A stretch of DNA of 64,000 nucleotides from Fibrisoma limi BUZ 3 (GCF_000296815.2 NZ_CAIT01000006.1:1742777-1806776); one strand, 5' to 3'; positions 36,274 through 46,197 are shown, counted from the stretch's first letter. Numbers and translations are program-made. The notes: generated by a model from the sequence alone, not told the origin.

Positions 36274-39200
36274 ATGAATCTCTTTCCGAATCGACTAATC
36301 TCAAGCCTGTTTCGCTTTCGTTTTGTAGTTGCCTTCGCTGGGTTGCTTTTGCTGCTGAACGGTCGTTGGGCAACCGCTCAAACGCTTCCTGTCCGGTCTG
36401 GGCAGGAAGCGGCAACTGTAGCTACGTCGGTCATGAAGGCAATGCAATGGCGGCTGATTGGCCCGTTTCGGGGGGGACGTTCGGTGGCCGTGGCCGGGCA
36501 TCCGACGGAGCGGTTAAAATTTTATATGAGTACGACCGGTGGAGGGGTCTGGAAAACGGAGAACGGGGGCATCACCTGGCAAAATATTTCCGATGGTTTT
36601 TTTAAGATGGGTTCGGTGGGGGCCATCGCCGTGGCCAAATCAAATCCTGATATCATCTATGTCGGGATGGGCGAACACACCCTGCGCGGTAACCTGGCTC
36701 CGGGCGATGGGGTCTATAAATCGACAGATGGCGGGAAAACCTGGACCCATGTGGGATTGACGGATACGCAGCATATTGGTTCCGTGCTCATTGACCCTAC
36801 AAACCCCGATGTGGTGTATGTGGCGGCTATCGGCCATGCGTTTGGGCCCAATGAGGAACGGGGTGTATTCCGCACCCAGGACGGGGGGAAGACCTGGCAG
36901 AAAGTGCTGTATAAAAACCCGAACGTAGGAGCTATTGATCTCACGATGGACCCGGCCAATCCGAAAACAATCTATGCGTCCACGTTTGAGTTCCGCCGGT
37001 TTCCGTGGGGTGTTCGCAGCGCGGGGCCGGGGGCGGGTATCCACAAGTCGACGGACGGCGGCAATACCTGGACCGACATTACCCTGAACAAAGGATTACC
37101 AACCGGCACCAACCGGGGACGTATAGGACTAGCACTTTCACCAGCCAAACCCGATCGGGTCTGGGCCATTATCGAGGCTGAAAACGAGCAGACGGGGGTA
37201 TATAGAACCGACGACGGTGGTGTTAGCTGGCAGTTGATGAGTCAGTTTGCCGATCTGTTTCAACGTCCCTGGTACTACCACCACCTGACCGCCGACCCCA
37301 AAGACCCCGAAACGCTTTGGGTTCTCAACATCAACATGTGGAAATCGGGCGATGGAGGCAAAACCTACAAACGGGTCGAAACCCCACACGGCGATAATCA
37401 CCAGCTCTGGATCGATTCGAACGATACGAAGCGGATGGTGCAGGCCAACGACGGGGGCGGCACCGTGAGTTTCGACGGCGGCAACTCCTGGTCCACGATC
37501 TACAACCAGCCCACGGCCCAGATGTACCATGTTGTGACGGACAACAGATTTCCGTACCGGGTGTATGGCGCGCAGCAGGATAACTCCACCATTTCGGTCC
37601 CCAGTCGATCAGACTACGGAGCCATTTATCCGCACGAAAACTACGACGTAGGCGGGGGAGAATCAGGTTACATCGCCTTCAACAGAAACGACCCGACACT
37701 GATTTTTGCGGCTAATCACCACTGGCTTACCCGTCTGAATCTGAAAACCAATCAGCTTAAAGATGTATCGGTCATTCCCGACGATATGTACGGCTACGGC
37801 TCCGCCGACCTGGCGTATCGGTTTCAATGGACCTACCCCGTCATCATGTCGCCCCACAACCCGAAGGTGCTGTACGCGACCTCGCAGTACGTCCATCGCT
37901 CGACCGATCAGGGGCAAAGCTGGCAGGTCATCAGCCCGAACCTGTCACGGTCGGACCCCGCTACGCTTGAAAAAACGCCAACCATGGATGACCCCTCGAT
38001 TGGCAAAGATTGGGGGCCCATCAAACGCGACAATACGGGCGTGGAATGGTATGGGACGATTTTCGCCCTGGCCGAATCGCCGGTGAAACCGGGTGTATTG
38101 TGGGCAGGGTCGGACGATGGCTACGTACAGGTCTCGGCCGATAACGGCAAAACCTGGAAAAACGTTACGCCGAAGGAAATGCCGTCCTTTGCCCGCATCA
38201 GTATTATCGACCCGTCGGCGCACAACCCGGCTACGGCCTACGTGGCCGCGCTGAAATACAAGCAGGACGATTTTCACCCGTACATTTATAAAACGAACGA
38301 TTTCGGCAAAACCTGGACCAAAATCACACAGGGTATTCCAGACGATGACTACATCCGGGTGGTCCGTGAAGATCCTAAACGGCGGGGGCTACTCTACGCG
38401 GGCGGGGAAAAAGGCATGTATGTATCGTTCAACGACGGTGGTCGCTGGCAGCCGCTTCAGTTGAATCTGCCAAGGGTACCCATTCACGATCTGGCTATTC
38501 AGGATAATGATCTGATTGCGGCCACGCATGGGCGTTCGTTCTGGATATTGGACGATCTGACGACCCTGCATCAGCTAACCGACGAGGTACAGAAGCCGGC
38601 CGTTCATCTCTTCAAACCCCGGCCTACGATCCGGTTCAAAGCGGATATGGACCCCGCCATTAAACCCGTTCCGAATGGGAGCAGCGATTTGGGTACGAAT
38701 CCACCCAACGGTGTGAAGGTCGTCTACTACCTGGCGGAGAAGCCAAAAGCCCCCATAACTTTATCGTTTCTGGATGCGAACGGTCAGCTGATCAAATCGT
38801 ATAAAAGCAATATAGTGCCTACTCCGGCATCCACCACGGCTGGCGTGGCCAAAGACTCCGCCAACCTGGCCGAGATGCGGCAACCGACGGCCTCCGTCCA
38901 GCGCGAACCGGCTTTGCCCGCGCAGGCCGGGGGTAATTCGTTTGTTTGGGCCGATATGCGCTACCCCGACCCGATCGCGCTCCCGAACTCGGTGACCCAC
39001 GGCCGGGCGCGGGGGCCGCTGGCCATGCCGGGGACGTACACCGTTCAACTGACTGTCGATGGAAAAACGTACACCCAGAAATTCGAGATTGTGAAAGACC
39101 CCCGCATCGAAACGACACCGGAAGAATTCAGGCAACAGTTCGACCTGCTCATTAAAATTCGGGAGCGGATCAATGAACTGCGGAATGGCGTCCTGTCGAT

Positions 39201-39522
39201 TCGGCAAATGCGGCAGCAGTTAGACAGCACGTACAAATCGCAGGACGATCAATCGGTAAAGGAACTGAAGGATCAACTGCTACGTATCGAGGATGCGCTT
39301 TATCAGTACCGGGCGAAAGCTACCCAGGATTTGACGAACCACCCGGTTCGGCTGCATACAAAATTCACGGCTTTGGCGGGTTTTATCGAGTCAGACGATT
39401 CAAAACCAACGCAGCAGCAGGGGGAGCAGTACAACGCCCTGTCGAAAAGTTTGGCTGAACAGCTCAAAAAGCTGGAGACCGTAAAGGCAGCTGTTCAGCG
39501 GAAGCTACGACCGACCGGGTAA
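36274..39522 (+). CDS. Exported VPS10/sortilin-like BNR-propeller protein, copy 3
   Basis: 1082 residues. The N-terminal hydrophobic segment FVVAFAGLLLLLNGRWATAQ is a signal peptide after a basic leader. Begins AMQWRLIGPFRGGRSVAVAG, with BNR motifs KTENGGITW, KSTDGGKTW, RTQDGGKTW, KSTDGGNTW, RTDDGGVSW, KTNDFGKTW. The region before the conserved FVWADMRYPD block has a Ser/Thr/Ala-rich insert (about 850-880) not found in the others. Follows copy 2 by 62 bp, so copies 1-3 are probably one transcript. Confidence 0.88.
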   Translation: MNLFPNRLISSLFRFRFVVAFAGLLLLLNGRWATAQTLPVRSGQEAATVATSVMKAMQWRLIGPFRGGRSVAVAGHPTERLKFYMSTTGGGVWKTENGGITWQNISDGFFKMGSVGAIAVAKSNPDIIYVGMGEHTLRGNLAPGDGVYKSTDGGKTWTHVGLTDTQHIGSVLIDPTNPDVVYVAAIGHAFGPNEERGVFRTQDGGKTWQKVLYKNPNVGAIDLTMDPANPKTIYASTFEFRRFPWGVRSAGPGAGIHKSTDGGNTWTDITLNKGLPTGTNRGRIGLALSPAKPDRVWAIIEAENEQTGVYRTDDGGVSWQLMSQFADLFQRPWYYHHLTADPKDPETLWVLNINMWKSGDGGKTYKRVETPHGDNHQLWIDSNDTKRMVQANDGGGTVSFDGGNSWSTIYNQPTAQMYHVVTDNRFPYRVYGAQQDNSTISVPSRSDYGAIYPHENYDVGGGESGYIAFNRNDPTLIFAANHHWLTRLNLKTNQLKDVSVIPDDMYGYGSADLAYRFQWTYPVIMSPHNPKVLYATSQYVHRSTDQGQSWQVISPNLSRSDPATLEKTPTMDDPSIGKDWGPIKRDNTGVEWYGTIFALAESPVKPGVLWAGSDDGYVQVSADNGKTWKNVTPKEMPSFARISIIDPSAHNPATAYVAALKYKQDDFHPYIYKTNDFGKTWTKITQGIPDDDYIRVVREDPKRRGLLYAGGEKGMYVSFNDGGRWQPLQLNLPRVPIHDLAIQDNDLIAATHGRSFWILDDLTTLHQLTDEVQKPAVHLFKPRPTIRFKADMDPAIKPVPNGSSDLGTNPPNGVKVVYYLAEKPKAPITLSFLDANGQLIKSYKSNIVPTPASTTAGVAKDSANLAEMRQPTASVQREPALPAQAGGNSFVWADMRYPDPIALPNSVTHGRARGPLAMPGTYTVQLTVDGKTYTQKFEIVKDPRIETTPEEFRQQFDLLIKIRERINELRNGVLSIRQMRQQLDSTYKSQDDQSVKELKDQLLRIEDALYQYRAKATQDLTNHPVRLHTKFTALAGFIESDDSKPTQQQGEQYNALSKSLAEQLKKLETVKAAVQRKLRPTG

Positions 39523-39639
39523 GGTGGGAGAGCATCAAAACGTGTGACGGTCCGTAATCTGCTTCGCACCCAACCACTGCCCTGAAAGTAAGAATTTCCG
39601 GCGGTGGTTGGGTGAAAGCAACCGTGTTTTGAACAGGAA

Positions 39640-42600
39640 TCAATTCACAAACACCACACCCTTCTCCTTGGCCATCTGGTTGATCTTCGTCAGGTTGCTC
39701 CCCACGCAATTGGCCAGTTTACTCAACTGCTCATCAACCGCCTTCGACAGCTTCTCCCGTACTTCCTGCCCCTGTTTGGTCGGCGGATAATCGCCCTGCG
39801 CCTGCTCAACCATCAGGTGAGCCAGGCGATTGTTTACCTTGATGCCGTAGTTGAGCGGGTCCTGAACACTGCTGTTTTTGGTTTGGTGAATGTCGTTCTC
39901 AATGGTTTTCAACTCATCCTCAAACCGTTTGATTGCCTCGTTGATGTCTTTGTTTTTGGGGTCCTCCCCCATTTTCTTTTTCAGATAACTCAGATCATCC
40001 CGGATTTTTCGAATGTTGATGATCCCCTCGTTGGCTTCGCTTACTTTGTCCCGGACTTTCATCAGAAAACTGAACTGGGCCTGAAACTCCTCGGGCGTGG
40101 TCGATAAGCGCGGGTCTTTGAGAATCTCGAAGTCCTGCGTCTGCGACACCCCATTAACCGTCAGGCGGACTTTGTAGGTACCAGGTATGGCTTTGGGGCC
40201 AAGGTTAGGCGACCCGTAGAACACCATCCCCGGAAATGTTTTGTAGCCCGGATAGCGCATGTCCCACACAAACCGATCACCCCCGGCCTTGATGGTCAAC
40301 TGGTTGGCTTTCTCTTTGGCCTTGTTGCTGAACGTACGAATCGTGTCGCCATCGTTCTCCAGAATATCCAGCCGTACGTCGGATTTCTCGTCTACTGTTT
40401 TGAGGACGTAATGAATCAATACGCCGTTAGGATGGTTTTCGCCTTCGCGCATGGCATCCCGTTTATTGCTACCCGCCATGCGGTACGACGGCATCGGTTT
40501 ATACAGGATGGCGGTTTTGGTCGCCAGTTCAGGGGTAATCTGGTGGAGGGGCGTGAGGTCGTCGATAAGCCAAAAGCTGCGCCCGTGGGTGGCGGCAATG
40601 AGGTTGTCGTTCTTTACCGCCAGGTCATGGATCGGCACCGGCGGCAGATTAAGCTGCAGCTTCGACCAGTTCTCGCCATCGTCGAACGAAACCCAAACCC
40701 CTTTCTCCGTACCGGCGTAGAGCAGCCCTTTGCGTTTCGGATCGGCCCGGACCACACGCACGAACTCATCTCTGGGAATACCTTTAGTCGGCACCGTCCA
40801 GGTTTTGCCGTAATCGAGCGTTTTGTAGATGTAGGGCGTGTAATCGCCGAATTTGTAGGCGGTAGCGGCAATGTACGCCCCGCCCTTCACGAACGGATTC
40901 ACCTCCACTGCATTGACCATATTGACTGTTGGCGACATCGGCGGGGTGATGTTTTTCCAGGTCTTGCCTCCGTCGGTGGTCACGTGTACCAGTCCGTCGT
41001 CGGAACCCGCCCAGATTTCGCCTTCGGTGTAGGGCGATTCGGTCGCGGCAAAAATGTTGGCGTAGTATTCGGCCCCCGTGTTGTCCTGCGTGATTGGTCC
41101 GCCCGACGATTTGATCGTTTCGGGAATACCCCTCGACAGATCGGGGCTGATCACCTCCCAGCTTTGGCCCCCGTTCAGGCTGACGTGCAGGTAGTTCGAT
41201 GCTGCGTAGAGTTTTTTCGGGTTGTGCGGGCTAAAGAAAACCGGGTAGTTCCAGTTGAAGCGGTACTTCATCACGTCGGCCCCCGAACCGGCGGGCAGGT
41301 CGGGATAGACGTTGGTCGAGCGTTCCTGCCCGGTGGCCAGATCCTGCATGGTCATGTAGCCTTTGTAATCCCCGCCGTATACCACCTCGCTGTGCAACGG
41401 GTCGGGGGCCAGGTGCGCGCTCTCGCCGATGGCCAGAGCTACCCAATCCTTTTCGGTGATGGCAGCCCCGCCCGTGCGGTGCGGAATCCTGACGCTTGTG
41501 TTATCCTGCTGGGCACCGTAGATACGGTAGGGAAACTGGTTGTCGGTCGATACCCGGTAAAACTGGGCCGTGGGCTGATTGTGGTAGGTGGTCCAGTTAT
41601 TGCCCCCGTCGTTCGAGATTTGGGCACCTCCATCGTCGGCAATAGCCATGCGTTGGTTGTTTTCGGGGTCGATCCAAAGATCGTGGTGATCGCCGTGTGG
41701 GGCATTTTTCAACTCGAATGTCCGGCCCCCATCCTTCGACACGCCGTAGCTCACATTCATGACGTACACCAAATCTTCGTTCTGCGAATCAGCGTAAATC
41801 CGGCAGTAGTACCAGGCCCGTTGCAACAGCGCACGATCCTGATTGATACGCGCCCAGTTCTTTCCCGCATCGTCGGACCTATATATGCCGGGGGCTTCCG
41901 AATTTTCGATGATGGTCCAGACGCGGTTGGAATTCTTGGGCGAAACCGTCACGCCAATAATGCCGTTAACGCCTTTGGGCATACCGGGCTTGTTGGTGAG
42001 TTCGTCCCAGGTTTCGCCCCCGTCGGTGCTTTTCCACAGTTTAGAGTCGGGTCCTCCGCTATCCATTCGGTAGCCATTACGGGTCATGTTCCAGGTGCTG
42101 GCGTATAGGATGCGCGGATTGTTAGGGTCGAGAATCAGATCGGCAGCCCCGGCTTTCTCGTTGATATACAGAATTTTTTTCCAGGTTTGCCCGCCATCGG
42201 TACTGCGGAAAATGCCCCGCATGGCGTTGGGTTTCCACAGATTACCCAGCGCAGCCACGTAAACCACGTCGGCGTTTTTGGGGTGAACGCGAATGCGAGC
42301 GATGTGTTTGGAGTCGGTCAGGCCAATGGATTTCCAGGTTGTGCCGGCATCGGTCGATTTCCAGAGACCCGAACCGGAAGCCACGTTATTGCGCAGGGTT
42401 TGTTCGCCCTCGCCGACATAGATCACGTTAGGGTCGCTCTCGGCCACGGTGACCGCCCCAATTGTACCGCCGAAGTACGCGTCGGTGATATTTCCCCATG
42501 TCTGCCCGGCATCGGTTGTGCGCCAGACACCCCCGCCCACCGTTCCGAAATAGTATAGGTTAGGATTACCCCGTACACCCGTGACGGTGCAAGAACGCCC

Positions 42601-42747
42601 ACCCCGGAATGGCCCCAGTTCGCGCCAGCGCAGGCCTTCGTACAGCACGGGGTCGAATACGGTTGCGGAGTGTGCGCGTTGCGGTTGCGCGCTGGCCAAA
42701 TGGCCTGTGAGAAGGGCTATCGCCCCCAGTACAAGGAATGGTTTCAT
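39640..42747 (-). CDS. Exported VPS10/sortilin-like BNR-propeller protein, copy 4 (convergent)
   Basis: 1035 residues, signal peptide MKPFLVLGAIALLTGHLASAQ. Starts YEGLRWRELGPFRGGRSCTVTG and carries RTTDAGQTW, KSTDAGTTW, RSTDGGQTW, KSTDGGETW, RSDDAGKNW, KTLDYGKTW. Ends with the same type of helical tail (DPRLSTTPEEFQAQFSFLMKVRDK). It faces copy 3 with 117 bp between stops, so it has its own promoter upstream of 42747. Its inverted position suggests duplication followed by inversion. Confidence 0.88.
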   Translation of the reverse strand: MKPFLVLGAIALLTGHLASAQPQRAHSATVFDPVLYEGLRWRELGPFRGGRSCTVTGVRGNPNLYYFGTVGGGVWRTTDAGQTWGNITDAYFGGTIGAVTVAESDPNVIYVGEGEQTLRNNVASGSGLWKSTDAGTTWKSIGLTDSKHIARIRVHPKNADVVYVAALGNLWKPNAMRGIFRSTDGGQTWKKILYINEKAGAADLILDPNNPRILYASTWNMTRNGYRMDSGGPDSKLWKSTDGGETWDELTNKPGMPKGVNGIIGVTVSPKNSNRVWTIIENSEAPGIYRSDDAGKNWARINQDRALLQRAWYYCRIYADSQNEDLVYVMNVSYGVSKDGGRTFELKNAPHGDHHDLWIDPENNQRMAIADDGGAQISNDGGNNWTTYHNQPTAQFYRVSTDNQFPYRIYGAQQDNTSVRIPHRTGGAAITEKDWVALAIGESAHLAPDPLHSEVVYGGDYKGYMTMQDLATGQERSTNVYPDLPAGSGADVMKYRFNWNYPVFFSPHNPKKLYAASNYLHVSLNGGQSWEVISPDLSRGIPETIKSSGGPITQDNTGAEYYANIFAATESPYTEGEIWAGSDDGLVHVTTDGGKTWKNITPPMSPTVNMVNAVEVNPFVKGGAYIAATAYKFGDYTPYIYKTLDYGKTWTVPTKGIPRDEFVRVVRADPKRKGLLYAGTEKGVWVSFDDGENWSKLQLNLPPVPIHDLAVKNDNLIAATHGRSFWLIDDLTPLHQITPELATKTAILYKPMPSYRMAGSNKRDAMREGENHPNGVLIHYVLKTVDEKSDVRLDILENDGDTIRTFSNKAKEKANQLTIKAGGDRFVWDMRYPGYKTFPGMVFYGSPNLGPKAIPGTYKVRLTVNGVSQTQDFEILKDPRLSTTPEEFQAQFSFLMKVRDKVSEANEGIINIRKIRDDLSYLKKKMGEDPKNKDINEAIKRFEDELKTIENDIHQTKNSSVQDPLNYGIKVNNRLAHLMVEQAQGDYPPTKQGQEVREKLSKAVDEQLSKLANCVGSNLTKINQMAKEKGVVFVN

Positions 42748-42820
42748 CAGGAATAAGTGGTTGTATTATAGGATCAAACCGATTTTTTGGGTTCTCCTTC
42801 AAGATACTAGGATCTATTCA

Positions 42821-43895
42821 AACCGCCACCAAAACCATTCTTTTTTGGTGACTGCAATGGGTTCACTACAGATTGGCTACTTCGTTCCAGCCTACCAGGC
42901 TCACCGGTCTTGGATGAGTTTACTTTCAGTACGGATGCCCATCTCCATTACGGATACTGGTCAATTCAATCAGCCTCCAGGAAGCTGAGGCCTCTTCGGC
43001 CATTGAAAACATCTTAGCTACGGATGATGAGTTGTACCGCCCCTACAGCGATCAGCACAGTGAACTCACTAGCGAGCCGACAAAAGAAGTACTCCGCTAT
43101 CGGGAAGCCCTCTGGACAGGCTTTCACTTCCTGCAACAGCATGGCCGTTTTAGCCTAGACTACTTTGCGCAGATCTTTCAAGAGATCAAGCAAACGACCG
43201 AGGTCATACGACCGGCGTTCTCGCAGGTCTACATCCGACAAGGCGGCAGTGGCCCCAATGCAGGTAAACCAATTTACACACCCCTCGAGGAGCGGGTATT
43301 CTGGAGGCTAAACAGGCCAACCTGTGTGCCTTTCTCAAGGATGATCAGCGGTACACAGTTGATCTCCTGCTGAGATGGCTATGGCTTACTTTCAGTTTGA
43401 AGCCATCCCTATCGCGATGGTAACGGTCGAACCAGCCGAATGGCTAACATCTATGTGATCACCCAAAAGAGCTGTTAGATTATCTCATTCTGTATCTAAG
43501 CCGCTATATTGTCGAAAACAAAGAGGAGTACTACAATGCCTTAGCCTACGTTTCGCAACGGGGTGATTGGTCTAATTGGCTGAGCTATATGTTACAGGCG
43601 GTGGCCCATATGGCCTAGCTCACCTACGAGAAGGTCAATCGTATACTACAAGCGCGCGATGTCATCCAGGAAGCGATCGCCAGCCAGACTACGGATCGTC
43701 GCCCTAAGCAGTTGACACAAAAGATCTTCATCCAACCCGTTACCCGGGTGCGGCACCTAATTGAGGATCGGACGTATGCCGAGAACACGGCCCGTGATTA
43801 CCTCAACCGCTTAGTTGAGCATCTTAGAGCGTTAAACTGTGAGTGGTAACCATGATTATCTCAACCGGGAGTTGTACAGCATCTTAGCTGATTAA
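42821..43895 (+). pseudogene. Fic/DOC-family protein pseudogene
   Basis: Joining the three plus-strand frames gives an almost full-length Fic protein: VNSISLQEAEASSAIENILATDDELYR, then KEVLRYREALWTGFHFLQQHGRFSL, FSQVYIRQGGSGPNAGKPIY, the AMPylation motif HPYRDGNGRTSR at 43404-43439, QRGDWSNWLSYMLQAVAH and LNRELYSILAD ending at the TAA at 43895. The frame is broken by single-base losses near 43280 and 43372, a 4-base loss just before the Fic motif (looks like slippage in a repeated ATCC) and in-frame stops near 43616 and 43847. The protein cannot be made. Fic proteins transfer AMP or related groups to target proteins; many are toxins. Confidence 0.85.
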
Positions 43896-43941
43896 GGCAG
43901 GTTAGATGTTCTTTACTATAGAGAAATATTGATCCATTTCA

Positions 43942-43962
43942 TCAGCACAGTGTGCTGGTAAA
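43942..43962 (+). repeat. 21-bp direct repeat, right copy
   Basis: Identical to 26369-26389 and in the same orientation, with the CAGCACA-G-TGTGCTG core. It lies 46 bp after the Fic pseudogene end and 25 bp before the hairpin at 43988. Confidence 0.75.
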
Positions 43963-43987
43963 TTCATATTGACAGTCCTGGACAACG

Positions 43988-44022
43988 AAAATGGCTTACG
44001 AATCCTCTTCGTAAGCCATTTT
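43988..44022. terminator. Perfect 15-bp hairpin terminator
   Basis: AAAATGGCTTACGAA, loop TCCTC, TTCGTAAGCCATTTT, then CTTATT. A- and T-rich flanks on both sides make it usable in either direction. Sits between the Fic pseudogene and the DUF1206 gene. Confidence 0.75.
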
Positions 44023-44239
44023 CTTATTGAGTTGCTAAAATCACCTGTCAAGTAACCCTCATGCTGGGCAGTGAGTATCGAGGAATCGATACTCATCAGA
44101 TTTAGCTTATGCGGCAACCTCAGAAGGAACAAAAAAACAGTATCAGCCAAACTAAAACATTTGCCATCCTAAACCAATTCTGTTAGTTACTGAAGACCGA
44201 CTTTATAGAAAGCAACAACTATACAAAACGATTTAGATA

Positions 44240-45085
44240 ATGAAATTAACCAGCATCTCCTCCCACCTACCTTCGGCCCAGCCTCAATGGGTAAGACGTT
44301 TTGCCAAGCTTGGCCTCGGAGCCAAAGGCGTTGTTTACTGCTTAGTTGGTTTACTAGCGTTTATGGCTGCTTTTGAAATTGGTGGCCGTTCGGAACGCCA
44401 ACTTAATAAACAGGGAGTCTTTCGATTTATACTGGATCAACCGTTTGGACAGCTGTTGCTGGCACTGGTAGCCGCAGGTCTGGTCTGCTACGCCCTCTGG
44501 CGGCTTACGCAGGCTTTTCTCGATAACGAGCAAGAAGGCACTGACGCCAAAGGCATTGGCCGTCGGATAGGTTATGCCTTCAGCGGGTTGGTCTATGGCT
44601 TCCTGGCTTATGGTTCTTTCCGCATGGTAGTAGGTAGCCAAGGCAATCAGGGCGGGGATAGTTCACGCCAGACCCTGGTTCGGGAATTACTACAGAAACC
44701 CTTTGGCCAGTGGCTTGTCGGCCTGATTGGTCTGTGTATCATTGGCGTTGGGTTATACCAGATCTACCGGGCCTTGTCTGGTAAATACCTGAAAAATGTC
44801 CAGACTTCTTCTATCAAAACGGAAGTGAAGGCAATCATCATCCGGTCGGGCAAAATTGGTTATATCGCACGGGGAGTTGTCTGGGGGCTAATTGGCTACT
44901 TATTTATAAAAGCGGCTTTAGAAGCAAATGCCACTCAAGCTGGAGGCAGCAGCCATGCTTTTGTTTTTCTGGAGCAAGCCAGTTACGGCTCTTATCTGCT
45001 TGGTGCTGTAGCATTGGGCTTGTTTTGCTATGGTATATTTATGTTTGTACGGGCCCGGTACGAAGTGATCAACACGAGTAGCTAG
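44240..45085 (+). CDS. DUF1206 family membrane protein
   Basis: 281 residues with six transmembrane helices arranged as three similar helix pairs (starting LGLGAKGVVYCLVGLLAFMAAFEIG, IGRRIGYAFSGLVYGFLAYGSF and SGKIGYIARGVVWGLIGYLFIKAA), each ending in a QPFGQLLL / KPFGQWLVG / QASYGSYLLG segment. This internal triplication is the DUF1206 pattern. Function unknown. The stop is only 8 bp before the left end of the IS3-family element, so the native 3' flank has been replaced. Confidence 0.9.
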   Translation: MKLTSISSHLPSAQPQWVRRFAKLGLGAKGVVYCLVGLLAFMAAFEIGGRSERQLNKQGVFRFILDQPFGQLLLALVAAGLVCYALWRLTQAFLDNEQEGTDAKGIGRRIGYAFSGLVYGFLAYGSFRMVVGSQGNQGGDSSRQTLVRELLQKPFGQWLVGLIGLCIIGVGLYQIYRALSGKYLKNVQTSSIKTEVKAIIIRSGKIGYIARGVVWGLIGYLFIKAALEANATQAGGSSHAFVFLEQASYGSYLLGAVALGLFCYGIFMFVRARYEVINTSS

Positions 45086-45169
45086 GTCACCCTGGACTTG
45101 CTACATTTGACTGGATACTGCTTTTAGGCAGCTTTGGGGCAAAATCCAATGTAACCATCACTAAACGAC

Positions 45170-45234
45170 CGCAAGGGCGGACCCTGTGTGTTTGACGAAG
45201 CCTTTAAAGAGATGGCCCCGCGCCGGCGGACCGG
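45170..45234 (+). repeat. Mini-hairpin pair A in IS3 orfA
   Basis: Two 16-nt inserts around a 33-nt coding core: 45170-45185 (CGC AAG GG CGGA CC CT, stem AGGG/CCCT) and 45219-45234 (CGC GCC GG CGGA CC GG, stem CCGG/CCGG). Both point in the same direction and share the loop CGGA. The boundary of the second is uncertain by one base. Their removal restores the orfA N-terminus. Confidence 0.65.
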
Positions 45235-45443
45235 TCGAGTTATCGTATGTCAAAGGCTCGATCCAAGATGCGGCTCGTGAACTGGGTGTCGATCCGGGCC
45301 GAATCCGTAAGTGGCGACAACGCTCAAAAAAAGCGGATCAAATCCAACCAGCCAGCTCCACGCTTACCCCCGAGCAGCAACAGATCCGACAGTTGCAACG
45401 AGAGCTGAAGGAAGCTCAGCTGGAACGCGATATATTAAAGAAG

Positions 45444-45493
45444 GCCGTCAGCCGCGCGGCATCTTCTCCAGGGGCGACCGCGCGGCTGACCGT
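45444..45493 (+). repeat. Mini-hairpin pair B at the orfA/orfB frameshift region
   Basis: A perfect 12-bp inverted repeat, GTCAGCCGCGCG and CGCGCGGCTGAC, flanks the segment coding SIFSRGD. The right member (45479-45493) is a 15-nt element: CGC, stem GCGG/CCGT with one G-T wobble, loop CTGA. The left member is its inverse but only about 8 nt seem inserted, because GTCAGC also fits the original coding sequence. Confidence 0.55.
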
Positions 45494-45899
45494 GGGAAAT
45501 ATTCCGATTTATAGCAGAACATGCCAATCAGTTTCCCACGGTCCGCCGTGCGGTTGAGAAGATGTGTAAGATACTGAAAGTCAGCAGTAGCGGCTATTAC
45601 TATTGGCGCAAGCATCCAATCGGCGTTAGGCAACAAAACCAGCATCAGTTGGTAAACCACATCCACCGGGTGCACAAGCAGAGTGAAAGCCGGTATGGTA
45701 GTCCTCGGATTGCCGATGAAGTCCGCGAACAGGGCATAAAAGTATCCCGTAACCGGGTGGCCAGGCTCATGAAGAAAGCCGGTATTCGCAATATCGTCTA
45801 CAAAAAATATCGCGTGCAGACAACTGAGTCTGATCACGATTATCCAGTGGCCAAAAACGTGCTGAACCGAGAGTTTACAGCTGACAAACTTGGACAAAA

Positions 45900-45949
45900 T
45901 CGGAGCGCCGAAGCGATGGGTGTCGGACATCACGGCACAGGCCGCCCTG
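45900..45949 (+). repeat. Mini-hairpin pair C at the first catalytic Asp
   Basis: The cleanest case. 45900-45915 and 45934-45949 are exactly 16 nt each and flank the 18-nt core coding WVSDI. Left element, read on the minus strand: CGC TTC GG CGCT CC GA (stem TCGG/CCGA). Right element, plus strand: GGC ACA GG CCGC CC TG (stem CAGG/CCTG). Deleting both restores the conserved GQKWVSDITYI in one frame. Confidence 0.75.
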
Positions 45950-46197
45950 CTATATTGCCACTGGTCAAGGGTGGCTGTTTCTAACAGCAATTATAGATCT
46001 GGCCGGCCGAAAAGTTGTAGGCTGGGCGATGAGCGATACGCTCAAAGCGGTAGACACAACCGTAGCCGCTTGGCGTATGGCGCTCAAAAACAGAGCAATA
46101 TCCAGTCATCTTATCTTTCATTCGGATCAGGGTGTTCAATATGCCTGCGCTGCATTTAGAGATGAGCTGAAGGATTTGCCTGTTGAACAGAGTATGA

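Larger units (their letters stand above)
45150..45514 (+). pseudogene. IS3-family transposase orfA, disrupted
   Basis: Helix-turn-helix plus leucine-zipper protein: VELSYVKGSIQDAARELGVD, GRIRKWRQ, EQQQIRQLQRELKEAQLERD. Removing the inserts at 45170-45185 and 45218-45234 joins KRRVFDEAFKEM to VELSYVKG; removing those at the 3' end gives KAVSIFSRGDGKYSDL followed by TAG at 45514, a normal orfA ending. As it stands the frame begins only at GTG 45186 and runs past its natural stop. No clean ATG is seen. Confidence 0.7.

Noticed and set aside
30068-42108. Long antisense frames (up to 565 codons) across the four VPS10-like genes
   Set aside because: They mirror the GC-rich third-position pattern of the sense genes and have no starts, signals or domains of their own.
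43902-44150. 82-codon minus frame after the Fic pseudogene
   Set aside because: It runs through the direct repeat and through the perfect terminator hairpin, so it is very unlikely to be a gene.
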